In this document: piece after piece, positions 8,199-16,695 of the stretch
Layout: every line of letters starts with the position of its first letter
Numbering within the stretch: the stretch's first letter is position 1
Assembly: GCA_016870425.1 (NCBI GenBank)
Contig: VGBQ01000006.1
Location: forward strand, 1-28,893
Length of the DNA: 28,893 nt
From: Actinomycetota bacterium
GTDB lineage: Bacteria; Actinomycetota; Actinomycetes; S36-B12
Direction: 5' to 3'
The notes under the pieces: generated by a model
The model's input: the letters and a program-made list of their open reading frames with translations, nothing else
Database searches by the model: none
Told to the model about the DNA's origin: nothing
Position numbers and translations under genes: made by a program

Positions 8199-9200
8199 TC
8201 ATCGAAATGCGACGACGCCGATTCCCGGCTCGACGAGGCTTCCCAGGTAGAGCTTGCCCCCGTGCTCCCGGACACCGGTGACGTAGTGGTAGTCCTTGCC
8301 CGATGCCTGCAGGTTGTGCACGACATCGCCCTCGCCGTCGATCCCGACGACCCATGTGATGCGTGTGACGTCGGGCTGCAGACGGTCGGGGAGGGCCCAG
8401 ATGGCCGCGCGCAGCGCACCCGGCCGAGGCAGAAGCAGGTCGAGCAGTCGATTGCGTGCGGAAGGGAAGGCGATCCAGAAGACCCCATCGCTGCCCGTCG
8501 ACATGTTGTCGGGCATCCCGGGGAGGTTGTCGATGATCACCGATCGCCGTCCGGCCTCGGGGCCGGCGAGGTCCAGGCGCGTCACGCGATAGCCACCGGT
8601 CTCGGCCACGAGGACAAAGGACTCATCGTCGGCGAGTGCGACACCGTTGGCGAAGTCGAGGTCATCGATGAGCACCGTCACCGTGCCGTCGGGGTCGCGG
8701 CGGATGAGCCGTCCGCTGCTCGTGTGCGACAAGATGTCGCCCTTGAACTCGTCCAGCCCGTAGTGGAGCGAGGAATCCGAGAAGTAGATCGTGCCGTCCT
8801 TGGCCACCGCGCAGTTGTTGGTGAAGCGCATGGGTCGCCCGTCGACTGCGGTGACCAGCTCGGTGATGTCCCCGGTGTCCGCGTCGATCCTCAGCAGGCC
8901 GCGGTGGGCATCGCACACGACGAGCCAGCCGTCGGGGTGAATCTCGATGCCGAGCGGGCGCCCGCCCGTCTGGGCAATGCGCTCGATCCTGCGGCCATCA
9001 GGAGACACGCGCAGCACGTAGCCCTCGCGGGTGCCGGTGTAGGCCGCGCCCTGCTCATCGACCGCGACATCCTCCGCACCCGAGCCAGGAAGGGGCACGA
9101 CCTGCACTCCGGCGAGAGCCTCATTGGGTGCGAAGGGGCCGCGCAGCCCGACGTCACGGGGCGGTCTCCAGCGGCGGGGAATCAGGCGGGTCTTGGACAT
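8199..9200 (-). CDS. SMP-30/strictosidine-synthase-like beta-propeller protein
   Basis: 333 residues without a clear signal peptide. Repeating propeller blades are visible: AEDVAVDEQGAAYTGTREG, GIEIHPDGWLVVCDAHRGLL, TNNCAVAKDGTIYFSDSS, ANGVALADDESFVLVAETGGYRV and GMPDNMSTGSDGVFWIAF. The NN and NG residues in these blades match the acid/asparagine metal ligands of the SMP-30/gluconolactonase/LRE group. Likely a lactonase- or hydrolase-type enzyme with a divalent metal; the substrate is unknown. It ends 37 bases upstream of the ATP-grasp start on the same strand, so it may be co-transcribed with the peptide-ligase operon, although it is not a usual member. Confidence 0.83.
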   Translation of the reverse strand: MSKTRLIPRRWRPPRDVGLRGPFAPNEALAGVQVVPLPGSGAEDVAVDEQGAAYTGTREGYVLRVSPDGRRIERIAQTGGRPLGIEIHPDGWLVVCDAHRGLLRIDADTGDITELVTAVDGRPMRFTNNCAVAKDGTIYFSDSSLHYGLDEFKGDILSHTSSGRLIRRDPDGTVTVLIDDLDFANGVALADDESFVLVAETGGYRVTRLDLAGPEAGRRSVIIDNLPGMPDNMSTGSDGVFWIAFPSARNRLLDLLLPRPGALRAAIWALPDRLQPDVTRITWVVGIDGEGDVVHNLQASGKDYHYVTGVREHGGKLYLGSLVEPGIGVVAFR

Positions 9201-9227
9201 GCCCCCATACTGCCCGTGGGAGCGGGC

Positions 9228-9386
9228 TTACGCGGCGAGATTCAGGCGAGGCAGGCTGCGGACGGGTGCGCGTGTGCCTCCCGTGCGGTCAGTCACGCCG
9301 AGCAACTCGTAGGGGCGTAGGCCGACGCGGCTGAACCAGGTGCCGGACAGCGGGACAGGGGTGCCAGCGGGGGTGGGGCTGATCAC
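9228..9386 (-). CDS. Small ORF, 52 residues, unknown function
   Basis: A GTG start at 9386 is preceded by a near-perfect Shine-Dalgarno AAGGAGG with a six-base spacer, on the same strand and 27 bases upstream of the SMP-30-like gene. The product begins VISPTPAGTPVPLSGTW and ends RSLPRLNLAA. It has no signal peptide or membrane helix and is rich in Pro, Gly, Thr and Arg. I recognise no family. The strong ribosome-binding site is the main evidence. It could be a real small protein or a translated leader that sets expression of the downstream gene. Confidence 0.5.
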   Translation of the reverse strand: MISPTPAGTPVPLSGTWFSRVGLRPYELLGVTDRTGGTRAPVRSLPRLNLAA

Positions 9387-9442
9387 GATGGTCCTCCTTG
9401 TGGGAGCGGGCTCGTGCGTGGACAGCCCCTGTTTAGAGCCTC

Positions 9443-9459
9443 CACATGACGTGCATGTG
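9443..9459. promoter_or_regulatory. Palindromic putative operator between the small ORF and the UbiB-like gene
   Basis: CACATG-ACGTG-CATGTG, six-base arms around a five-base spacer. It lies in the divergent gap between the small ORF (start 9386, minus) and the ABC1/UbiB-like gene (start 9564, plus). The position fits a regulator site for either gene; the regulator is unknown. The rest of this 177-base gap holds nothing else I can identify. Confidence 0.3.
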
Positions 9460-9563
9460 ACATCCAGGATCACCGGGGACAACAGATGTGCGAGCAGTGG
9501 TTCGCGGGAGCGTGAGCCCCATCACAGGACGGCCTATCCGCCCCGCGAGAGGCGTGGCAGCAT

Positions 9564-11546
9564 GTGCGGGTGATCGAGAGCGACGGCTCCCTCTGGGACT
9601 TCATCCTCGTCGTCGCCGTTGTCTTCCTGGCCTCCCTCGTCATGGGTTGGCTCGCGGCACGGATCCTCGACGTCCGGCGCGGCCGCCTCAGGTCCCTGGC
9701 CGCGGGTGTCATCGGCTATTTCGGGGGCCTGGCGCTGCTGTCGTTGCAGGTGCAGGGCAATGTCGAGATCGACTTCGAGAATGACTCCAACGCCACCTTC
9801 CTGCTCGTCGTGGCCTGGTTGGGATACGCCCTGATCGTTGCTCTGGTCGCGAGCCTGGTCATCGATGCCATGCTGCGCCCGCGTCGGCGGCGCCGAGGAT
9901 TCCCCCGGCCTATCCGCGCGATCAAGGCGCGCATCGCCGTCACGCGCCGGCTCGCGGAGATCGCTCGCATTGCGCGCAGGAACGGCCTGATCGGCCGACG
10001 CCTGGCGTCGCGGTCGGAGCTCCTCTCACCCGAGACCGCGCGTGCGCTCAGGCTCACTCTCGAGGAGTCCGGCGGCATCCTCGTGAAGTTCGGCCAGATC
10101 GCCTCCACACGCGATGACCTCTTGCCGCCTGTCATCACCGACGAGCTTGCTGAGCTGCGATCCTCGGTGCCGGGCCTTCCCTTCGTGACCGTCAAGACCG
10201 TGGTCGAGACCGAGTTGGGAGCACCCCTCGCGACGATCTTCGCGTCGTTCGATGAGGAGCCTCTCGCCGCCGCATCGATCGGCGTCACCCATCGCGCCGT
10301 CCTGCAGGATGGGCGCCGAGTCATCGTCAAGGTCCAGCGCCCCGCGGTGGAGGAGAGCGTCGCGATCGATGGCAAGGTGCTCATCGGCGGGGCTCGGAGC
10401 CTGGAGCGCCAGTCCGCGGCCGCCAAGAGAGTGGGCGTCGTGGGCCTGGCCCGTGAGCTCGTCGCGGGGATCACCGAAGAACTGGACTTCACGCGGGAGG
10501 CCGCCAACAACGCCGCCATGCGGCGTGCCCGGGCGGACGATGAGGGGGTCGATCTCCCCGAGATCTACGCCGACCTGACGACGCGACGTGTGCTGGTCAT
10601 GGACGAGGTGATGGGCAGGTCGGTCTCGGACCAGAGGGCTCTGGATGCCAGCATCGTGCCGCGTCCTTTGCTCGCCAAGCACCTGCTCGACTCGTTCCTC
10701 TCCCAGATCCTGTCGGATGGCGTGTATCACGCCGATCCCCACCCGGGCAACGTCATGATCGACGAGACCGGGACGCTGTGGTTCATCGACTTCGGCGCGG
10801 TCGGATGGATCGATCCCGTCACTCTCGAGGGCCTACAACAGATGGCCCTCGGCTTCACGCTGCGCGATCCCTCCGTCCTGGCCCGTGCGGTGCGTCGCGT
10901 GGCCGGTCAGGCCAGCGAGAGCATCGACATCACATCGCTGGAGTTCGATCTGGGCATCGTGCTGACGACGCTGCAGGGTGGCAGCTTCGATCCCCGGGCC
11001 ATCGCGGAGATCATCCGCGTGCTGGATCGGCACGGCGTGAGTGCTCCGCCGGCACTCACCATCCTCGCCCGCGCGATCCTCACTCTCGATGGCACGCTGC
11101 GCGTGATCGACCCCGACTTCCGCATGGGCCCTGCCGCTCAGGAGCGCATGGGCGAGATCGTCGCCCATCAGGAGCTCGATCCGCGCGATCAGCTCACCCG
11201 GGAACTCGTGCGTGCCCTACCCGTCCTGCGCTCCATGCCCCAGATCGCGGAGGATCTCGCGCTCCAGGCACGCAGTGGTCGGCTCACGATGCGGATCGAT
11301 CGCTACTCCGGTGGCGACGGGCATCAGCTGAATCACTGGATCAACCGGATCCTCTTCACCGTCGTCGGCGTCGTCGGCCTGGTGGGGTCGGGTCTGGTGC
11401 TCATCGCCGGGGGCCTTGACGGCAATGACACGGTCGCCAATCCGCTGCGCATCATCGGCTTCGTCGGGCTTTCGCTCTCTGCGGCCATGATGATGCGCGT
11501 GGTCGCGCAGATCCTGGCCCGCCGCGACGGGGACGATCCCTTCTAA
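9564..11546 (+). CDS. Membrane-anchored ABC1/UbiB (AarF) family kinase-like protein
   Basis: 660 residues. Three hydrophobic segments come first (about 11-32, 45-62, 78-100), then a basic linker, then the ABC1 domain. Motifs: the family KxGQ as KFGQ (175-178), the A-rich loop AAASIG (235-240), the lysine K256 in VIVKVQRP, HADPHPGN (389-396) and DFG (409-411). Two further helices lie near the C-terminus (FTVVGVVGLVGSGLVLIAGG and RIIGFVGLSLSAAMM). UbiB-type proteins are atypical kinases/ATPases linked to quinone or isoprenoid lipid handling at the membrane. The first codon is GTG 9564, with GAGAGG about 12 bases upstream; GTG 9570 is an alternative. The A-rich loop continues VTH where UbiB usually has QVH. 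Confidence 0.88.
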   Translation: MRVIESDGSLWDFILVVAVVFLASLVMGWLAARILDVRRGRLRSLAAGVIGYFGGLALLSLQVQGNVEIDFENDSNATFLLVVAWLGYALIVALVASLVIDAMLRPRRRRRGFPRPIRAIKARIAVTRRLAEIARIARRNGLIGRRLASRSELLSPETARALRLTLEESGGILVKFGQIASTRDDLLPPVITDELAELRSSVPGLPFVTVKTVVETELGAPLATIFASFDEEPLAAASIGVTHRAVLQDGRRVIVKVQRPAVEESVAIDGKVLIGGARSLERQSAAAKRVGVVGLARELVAGITEELDFTREAANNAAMRRARADDEGVDLPEIYADLTTRRVLVMDEVMGRSVSDQRALDASIVPRPLLAKHLLDSFLSQILSDGVYHADPHPGNVMIDETGTLWFIDFGAVGWIDPVTLEGLQQMALGFTLRDPSVLARAVRRVAGQASESIDITSLEFDLGIVLTTLQGGSFDPRAIAEIIRVLDRHGVSAPPALTILARAILTLDGTLRVIDPDFRMGPAAQERMGEIVAHQELDPRDQLTRELVRALPVLRSMPQIAEDLALQARSGRLTMRIDRYSGGDGHQLNHWINRILFTVVGVVGLVGSGLVLIAGGLDGNDTVANPLRIIGFVGLSLSAAMMMRVVAQILARRDGDDPF

Positions 11547-11605
11547 CGGGGCCGGTCAGCAGGCTGATTGCGTCCGATGTGTCGAACGCGTATCCCTGAC
11601 CTCCC

Positions 11606-12607
11606 TTAGCGCGTGCCGACGGCGAGCAGCCGCTCGAGATCCCCGTGCACCTCAAGCCCGGCGCTCGTGGCAGTCGTGTCGAGGACGACTTGACCCGACG
11701 GATCGGTCAGTCGCACGCCCAGCGTCGCGTCGAGGGTCTCCTCCACCCGCTCGTGCATGCGCGTGCGAATGGGCGCATGCAGCAGACCACCGCGCACGCG
11801 CTCGGCACTGAGCTCCAGCACGCCGGAGGGCCCCTCGAGGCTCCAGCGCACGTGGCTGTCGTCGATCGATAGGGACCTTTCCTTCGATCCGTTGTACGTC
11901 GCCCACGAGTGCAGGCGCCGGCCGAGGCGCAGACCCACGATGAAGCCGCGGAAGGACGAGCGCAGCCACGGGATGATCGCCACCGAGGCGACCAGCGATG
12001 CCTCCGGTGCGCCGGCGAGATGGTTGGAGTGCATCCAGACGTAGCCGGCGGGGAATGCTCGACCCCAGTCCTTCTCGATGTAGCCCCGGCCCCCGGTGAA
12101 GTCCTGTCTGGTGCCTTCGACATCGAGTGCACCGCGCAGGTCGTGCCCGAAGGACACGACGCCGTGGTAGCACTCCATGAGCGGCACCCACGCGTAAGGG
12201 CCCATGATCCCGGGGCGACGCCATGTCACCGGCCACGGATCGAAGCCGGAGGCGAATTCGACCTCTCCGCGCAGGTCGGGCAGATCGAGACGGATTCCCG
12301 AGGTGCCGAAGTGGTTGGGTCCCACCCTCACGTCGAAGCCGCGGTCACTGGCCACGAAGTCAGTGGCGGCGTAGCGGTGATACCAGGATCGACCCGTCGC
12401 TCCATCCAGGACCTGCACGAAGGCCTCGTCGGTGACGTCCTCGCCGTCGCGTCCCCGGAAGACCCCGGGGATGAGGGCCCAGCGCGCCTGCTGGACCGGA
12501 TCGACCAGCTTGACGTACCAGCCTTCGAAGAACCCCCGACGCACCCCGTGCCCGTGGAAGGCCTCCGGGCGTCGGATCCCCCGAATGAAGGCTGCCGGCC
12601 CGCGCAT
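11606..12607 (-). CDS. Tocopherol-cyclase-like protein
   Basis: About 333 residues. The N-terminal GFFEGWYVKLVDP, the central YIEKDWGRAFPAGYVWMHSNH, and the SFRGFIVG/HSWATYNGS segments are the conserved blocks of the tocopherol cyclase family (plant VTE1-like). Actinobacterial members are uncharacterised; a role on a lipid or isoprenoid-quinone substrate is an inference. Start: ATG 12607 lies seven bases after a TAGCGT -10 box; an in-frame GTG at 12616 would add three residues. It is divergent from the transhydrogenase operon, with only 44 bases between starts, so the two promoters overlap. It is convergent with the UbiB-like gene. Confidence 0.8.
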   Translation of the reverse strand: MRGPAAFIRGIRRPEAFHGHGVRRGFFEGWYVKLVDPVQQARWALIPGVFRGRDGEDVTDEAFVQVLDGATGRSWYHRYAATDFVASDRGFDVRVGPNHFGTSGIRLDLPDLRGEVEFASGFDPWPVTWRRPGIMGPYAWVPLMECYHGVVSFGHDLRGALDVEGTRQDFTGGRGYIEKDWGRAFPAGYVWMHSNHLAGAPEASLVASVAIIPWLRSSFRGFIVGLRLGRRLHSWATYNGSKERSLSIDDSHVRWSLEGPSGVLELSAERVRGGLLHAPIRTRMHERVEETLDATLGVRLTDPSGQVVLDTTATSAGLEVHGDLERLLAVGTR

Positions 12608-12614
12608 GCGAAAC

Positions 12615-12620
12615 ACGCTA
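12615..12620 (-). promoter_or_regulatory. -10 box of the tocopherol-cyclase-like gene
   Basis: TAGCGT on the minus strand, seven bases before ATG 12607, with no Shine-Dalgarno in between. This suggests a leaderless message. It lies back to back with the -10 box of pntAA. Confidence 0.4.
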
Positions 12621-12627
12621 CTGCCCC

Positions 12628-12633
12628 TAGGCT
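12628..12633 (+). promoter_or_regulatory. -10 box of the pnt operon
   Basis: TAGGCT, 18 bases before the pntAA ATG. It leaves room for a short leader that contains GGAGG at about 12641-12645 as ribosome-binding site. No good -35 box is visible. Confidence 0.4.
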
Positions 12634-12651
12634 CACCCCCGGAGGTGTGGG

Positions 12652-13791
12652 ATGAGACTGCTCGTGCCCCGGGAGACGCGCCCGGGTGAGCGGCGGGTGG
12701 CCGTGGTGCCCTCCGTCGTGAGCAAGTTCACGCAATTGGGCTTCGAAGTCGTCATCGAGTCGGGAGCGGGCGACCTGGCCTTCGCGCCCGACTCCGACTA
12801 CACCGCTGCCGGGGCGCTCATCGTGCCGACGGCCGGGATGGACGATGCCTTTGCCGCCGCTGACGTGGTCGCCTCTGTGCGACCCCTGGACTACGGTCGG
12901 GCGAAGCGGCTGGCGAAGGGTGCAGTCGCCGTGTCCTTCCTGTCGCCGGCCATCGACCTAGACACCATCCGGGGCGTGCACGATGCGGGAGCGACTGCGC
13001 TGTCCTTCGATCTCGTGCCACGCATCTCGCGCGCGCAGTCGATGGACGCCCTCACCTCACAGGCCCTCGTGACCGGCTATCGTGCTGCGCTCGTGGCGGC
13101 CGACCGGCTGCCGAAGTTCTTCCCGCTCTTCATGACCGCCGCCGGCACCATCCAGCCCGCGCGCGTCCTTGTGCTCGGCGCCGGTGTCGCGGGGCTGCAG
13201 GCCATTGCGACCGCCAAGCGCCTGGGCGCACGTGTCTCGGCCTACGACGTGCGCGCAGCGAGTGCCGACGAGGTCCGCTCGATGGGAGCGACCTTCATCC
13301 AGCTCGACCTCGATGCCCTCGAGGGCGCTGGCGGGTATGCCCGCGAGATGAGCGAGGATCGAGCTCAGCGCCAGCGCGACCTGCTCGCTCCCCACATCGC
13401 GGAGTCCGACGTCGTCATCACCACCGCCGCGGTCCCCGGCCGTCAGGCACCGATGCTCGTGACCCGCGCGATGGTCGAGGGCATGAAGCCCGGCTCCGTG
13501 GTCGCGGACCTAGCCGCCGAGACCGGCGGCAATGTCGAGGGTTCGCGCCCGGGCGAAGAGGTCATGATCGGTGAGGTGCTCCTCTGGGGTGGCCGCGACG
13601 TGCCGAGCGAGATGCCCGTGCATGCGTCACAGCTCTACGCGATGAATGTCTACTCGCTGCTCACGCTCGTCGCCAAGGATGGCCAGGTCGTCGTGGACGC
13701 GGCCGACGAGATCATCGCCGGCTGCGCGGTCGTGCTCGAGGGCGATGTGCGCAACGAAGCCGCGCAGGCCGCTCTCCAGGGAGGATCCTGA
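12652..13791 (+). CDS. pntAA: NAD(P) transhydrogenase alpha subunit, NAD-binding part
   Basis: 379 residues, the soluble domain I of proton-translocating transhydrogenase. The N-terminal PRETRPGERRVAVVP (6-20) is shared with alanine dehydrogenase/PntA. RAQSMD (127-132) is the family loop. The NAD Rossmann motif is VLVLGAGVAGLQA (172-184). It binds NAD(H) and hands hydride to NADP+ bound on PntB, driven by proton entry. GGAGG precedes the ATG by about six bases. The membrane part of alpha is a separate gene (pntAB, one base later), the split arrangement of many actinobacteria and alphaproteobacteria. Confidence 0.95.
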   Translation: MRLLVPRETRPGERRVAVVPSVVSKFTQLGFEVVIESGAGDLAFAPDSDYTAAGALIVPTAGMDDAFAAADVVASVRPLDYGRAKRLAKGAVAVSFLSPAIDLDTIRGVHDAGATALSFDLVPRISRAQSMDALTSQALVTGYRAALVAADRLPKFFPLFMTAAGTIQPARVLVLGAGVAGLQAIATAKRLGARVSAYDVRAASADEVRSMGATFIQLDLDALEGAGGYAREMSEDRAQRQRDLLAPHIAESDVVITTAAVPGRQAPMLVTRAMVEGMKPGSVVADLAAETGGNVEGSRPGEEVMIGEVLLWGGRDVPSEMPVHASQLYAMNVYSLLTLVAKDGQVVVDAADEIIAGCAVVLEGDVRNEAAQAALQGGS

Positions 13792-13792
13792 T

Positions 13793-14095
13793 ATGGACGG
13801 GGTAGCACTCCTCACGATCTTCGTGCTGAGCATCTTCGTGGGCTTCGAGGTGGTGTCGAAGGTCTCGACGATCCTGCACACGCCTCTCATGTCCGGGGCC
13901 AACGCGATCCACGGCATCGTCCTCATCGGTGGCATCACCGTGACGGGAGCGGCTGACTCGCCGGCGGAGATCATCATCGGCGTCGTCGCCATCTTGCTCG
14001 GCGCGATCAATCTCGTCGGGGGCTTCGCGGTGACCGACCGGATGCTCGAGATGTTCAAGTCCAAGGCCAAGGTCAAGGACGAGGGGGCCCTGTGA
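13793..14095 (+). CDS. pntAB: NAD(P) transhydrogenase alpha subunit, membrane part
   Basis: 100 residues with three hydrophobic helices. The segment STILHTPLMSGANAIHGI is the conserved alpha-subunit motif containing HTPLMS and N-A-I. The ATG 13793 is one base after the pntAA stop, with GGAGG inside the end of pntAA. Together with PntB it forms the proton channel. Its stop codon overlaps the start of pntB (TGATG). The basic C-terminus (KSKAKVK) is cytoplasmic. Confidence 0.94.
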   Translation: MDGVALLTIFVLSIFVGFEVVSKVSTILHTPLMSGANAIHGIVLIGGITVTGAADSPAEIIIGVVAILLGAINLVGGFAVTDRMLEMFKSKAKVKDEGAL

Positions 14096-15471
14096 TGACA
14101 CCCACATGGGTGCAGCTGGGCTACCTCGCTGCCGCTGTCCTCTTCATCCTGTCCCTCAAGGGCCTGTCGTCGCCGAAGTCCGCGCGCATGGGCACCCTCC
14201 TCGGTGCCGCGGGCGCACTCCTGGCGACCGTGATCCTCTTCTTCAGCGGCATCGAGCTCGACAACCTCATCGTGATCCTGGTTGCTGTGATCGCGGGCAC
14301 CGCGATCGGCCTTGTGGCCGCACGCCGGGTCAAGATGACGGCAATGCCGCAGCTCGTGGCGCTCTTCAATGGTGCGGGCGGCGGCGCTGCGGCGCTCGTG
14401 GCGCTCGTCGAGTTCCTCGAGTACGGCTCGACCAAGGGCACGTTGTTCCTTATCGCCACCGTCCTCACCGTCCTCATCGGCGGTGTCTCGGCCAGCGGCT
14501 CAGTGGTGACCTACCTCAAGCTGCAGGAGATCATGACGACGCGGCCCGTCGTCCTGCCTGCGGGTCGCTTCATCACCATTGGCATCGCCGTCCTCACCGT
14601 GGCTGCCGCCGTGTGGGTCATCGTGTCGCCCTCGACCCTCGGGGTCACGGGCCTGCTCGTGCTCTCGCTGATCTTCGGCATCCTCTTCGTGCTCCCCGTG
14701 GGCGGTGCCGACGTACCCATCGTCATCTCACTGCTCAACGCCTTCACGGGCCTGTCCGTGGCCGCATCGGGCTACGTGCTGAGCAATGTCCTGCTCATCA
14801 TCGCGGGCACGCTCGTGGGTGCGTCCGGCACGCTCCTCACGAGGGAGATGGCCAAGGCGATGGGCCGTCCGCTCACGTCGACTCTCTTCGGGGCCTTCTC
14901 CGGCACGACCCAGGGTGGCGGCGGCACTGGTGAGGACCGCCCCGTGCGCTCGGCCGGTCCCAATGACGTCGCGATCATGCTCGGCTACGCCAACAAGGTG
15001 ATCCTCGTGCCGGGCTATGGCCTCGCGGTCGCCCAGGCGCAATCGACACTGCGCGAAGTCGCCGACCTGCTGACTGCGCGCGGCATCGACGTCGACTACG
15101 CCATCCACCCCGTCGCGGGCCGCATGCCCGGTCACATGAATGTCCTCCTCGCGGAGGCGTCGGTGCCCTACGAGCAGCTCAAGGAGATGGAGGAGATCAA
15201 CCCCGACTTCTCCGCGACCGATGTCGTGCTCGTCGTGGGCGCCAATGACGTCGTCAATCCGGCGGCGCGCAGCGATAAGTCAGCGCCGATCTACGGCATG
15301 CCAATCCTGGATGTCGACAACGCCCAGCAGGTGGTCTTCCTCAAGCGGTCGATGCGTCCCGGCTTCGCCGGCATCGAGAACGAGTTGCTCTACGACCCCA
15401 AGACGACGCTGCTCTTCGGTGACGCGAAGGACTCGCTCACCAAGGTCGTCACGTCGCTGAAGGCGTTGTAG
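14095..15471 (+). CDS. pntB: NAD(P) transhydrogenase beta subunit
   Basis: 458 residues: about eight or nine membrane helices, then the NADP-binding domain III. The latter has the fingerprint VPGYGLAVAQAQ, HPVAGRMPGHMNVLLAEA, VVLVVGANDVVNPAA and KRSMRPGFAGIEN, all typical. ATG 14095 shares a base with the pntAB stop; GTG 14092 is an in-frame alternative. The complex supplies NADPH from NADH using the proton gradient. Only two bases separate its stop from that of the convergent upp gene. Confidence 0.95.
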   Translation: MTPTWVQLGYLAAAVLFILSLKGLSSPKSARMGTLLGAAGALLATVILFFSGIELDNLIVILVAVIAGTAIGLVAARRVKMTAMPQLVALFNGAGGGAAALVALVEFLEYGSTKGTLFLIATVLTVLIGGVSASGSVVTYLKLQEIMTTRPVVLPAGRFITIGIAVLTVAAAVWVIVSPSTLGVTGLLVLSLIFGILFVLPVGGADVPIVISLLNAFTGLSVAASGYVLSNVLLIIAGTLVGASGTLLTREMAKAMGRPLTSTLFGAFSGTTQGGGGTGEDRPVRSAGPNDVAIMLGYANKVILVPGYGLAVAQAQSTLREVADLLTARGIDVDYAIHPVAGRMPGHMNVLLAEASVPYEQLKEMEEINPDFSATDVVLVVGANDVVNPAARSDKSAPIYGMPILDVDNAQQVVFLKRSMRPGFAGIENELLYDPKTTLLFGDAKDSLTKVVTSLKAL

Positions 15472-15473
15472 GC

Positions 15474-16112
15474 CTAGACGACGCCGTAGAGGCGATCGCC
15501 CGCGTCGCCGAGCCCGGGCACGATGTAGCCCTTCTCGTTGAGGCGCAGGTCGAGGCCCGCGGTCACCACGGTGACATCGACCGGCTTGCCGGCGTAGGTC
15601 TCCTCGACATGCCGCAGTCCCTCGGGTGCGGCGAGAAGCGCGATCGCGGTGACATCGCTGGCCCCGCGGTCGAGGAGCAGGTCGATGGCGGTGACGAGTG
15701 TGCCGCCCGTCGCGAGCATGGGATCGAGCACGTAGACCTGACGGCCGTCGAGGTCGTGGGGGATCCGATCGGCGTATGTCGAGGCGATGAGCGAGTCGTC
15801 ATCGCGGACCATGCCGAGGAAGCCGACCTCGGCGGTCGGCATGAGGCGCATCATCCCCTCGAGCATGCCTAGACCGGCGCGCAGGATCGGCACGACCAGA
15901 GGGCGTGGGCGGGCCAGGTGTACGCCGGTGGTCTCGGCGACGGGCGTCTGGATCGTGACAGGTGTGGTGCGCAGGGAGTGCGTCGCCTCGTAGGCGAGCA
16001 GCGTCACGAGCTCTTCGACGAGGAGCCGGAAGGTCGCGGAATCGGTGGTCTCGTCACGAAGCGTGGTCAGCTTGTGGGCAACGAGCGGATGCTGGACGAC
16101 GACAGTACGCAC
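15474..16112 (-). CDS. upp: Uracil phosphoribosyltransferase
   Basis: 212 residues. The PRPP-binding loop is VLDPMLATGGT (128-138); HPLVAHKLTTLRD at the N-terminus, VPILRAGLGM and the C-terminal GDAGDRLYG complete the family pattern. It makes UMP from uracil and PRPP in pyrimidine salvage. The start is taken as GTG 16112 because the protein aligns there with other Upp proteins and a TACGCT -10 box ends six bases before it; the longer reading adds a non-conserved Arg/Pro-rich stretch. Confidence 0.95.
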   Translation of the reverse strand: MRTVVVQHPLVAHKLTTLRDETTDSATFRLLVEELVTLLAYEATHSLRTTPVTIQTPVAETTGVHLARPRPLVVPILRAGLGMLEGMMRLMPTAEVGFLGMVRDDDSLIASTYADRIPHDLDGRQVYVLDPMLATGGTLVTAIDLLLDRGASDVTAIALLAAPEGLRHVEETYAGKPVDVTVVTAGLDLRLNEKGYIVPGLGDAGDRLYGVV

Positions 16113-16118
16113 GCGCGC

Positions 16119-16124
16119 AGCGTA
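16119..16124 (-). promoter_or_regulatory. -10 box of upp (leaderless)
   Basis: TACGCT on the minus strand, six bases before the GTG start of upp, without a Shine-Dalgarno. It lies in the divergent gap to the tadA-associated gene. Confidence 0.45.
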
Positions 16125-16209
16125 TCGGGGCGAAGGTGCGGCGCGGGAGCGGTCCCGCATGCCACCATGGGGGCGCGCCCACCTGGGCGCGAAGAGAGGG
16201 GCGCAGGCC

Positions 16210-16692
16210 ATGGACGACGACGCGGGCTATGCCGTCGCGGCCTGGCGCGAGGAGGGCCGCTGGTCGGTCGCCGCGCTGCCCCCGAGGGCGACGGAATCCC
16301 TCGACTCCTTCCTCGCCGCCCTGCGTCAGCTCATCGCCGAGGGCGGTGCGCTGGGCTTCCTGGTGGTGGAGGAGGACTTCTTCCTCGGCGTGCGGATGAT
16401 GCCGGACGGAGCAGCGCGACTGCTGCTGTCGGATGTCGGTGCGGCCCTGGAGTTCCCGCTGGCCGAGGAAGTCGCGGACATGCTCGAGGCTGAGCTCCCC
16501 GAGGACGACGAGGAGCTCGACGAGGTGGAGCCCATCGGCGACATCTCCTTCGCGGCCGACATGGGCATGCCGGTGAGCGAGCTCGAACTCATCCTCGACG
16601 ATCCTGACCTCTATCCCGACGAGCAGGTTGTGGCCATCGCATCGCGCCTTGGCTTCGAGGACCAGCTCGCGGCGGCGCTGGAGCGCGACTGA
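16210..16692 (+). CDS. tRNA adenosine deaminase-associated protein
   Basis: 160 residues, acidic, soluble. It begins MDDDAGYAVAAWREEGRW and includes an LEAELPEDDEELDEVEP acidic run, then DPDLYPDEQVVAIASRLGFEDQL. This matches the actinobacterial family always found next to tadA (TIGR03941-type). GAGAGGGG lies upstream of the ATG. It ends three bases before tadA, so the two are surely co-transcribed. Its biochemical role is not established; a partner of the deaminase is the usual guess. Confidence 0.85.
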   Translation: MDDDAGYAVAAWREEGRWSVAALPPRATESLDSFLAALRQLIAEGGALGFLVVEEDFFLGVRMMPDGAARLLLSDVGAALEFPLAEEVADMLEAELPEDDEELDEVEPIGDISFAADMGMPVSELELILDDPDLYPDEQVVAIASRLGFEDQLAAALERD

Positions 16693-16695
16693 CGC

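Noticed and set aside
8154..9320. 388-codon plus-strand ORF opposite the SMP-30-like gene
   Set aside because: Composition and lack of any motif mark it as the complement of the beta-propeller gene.
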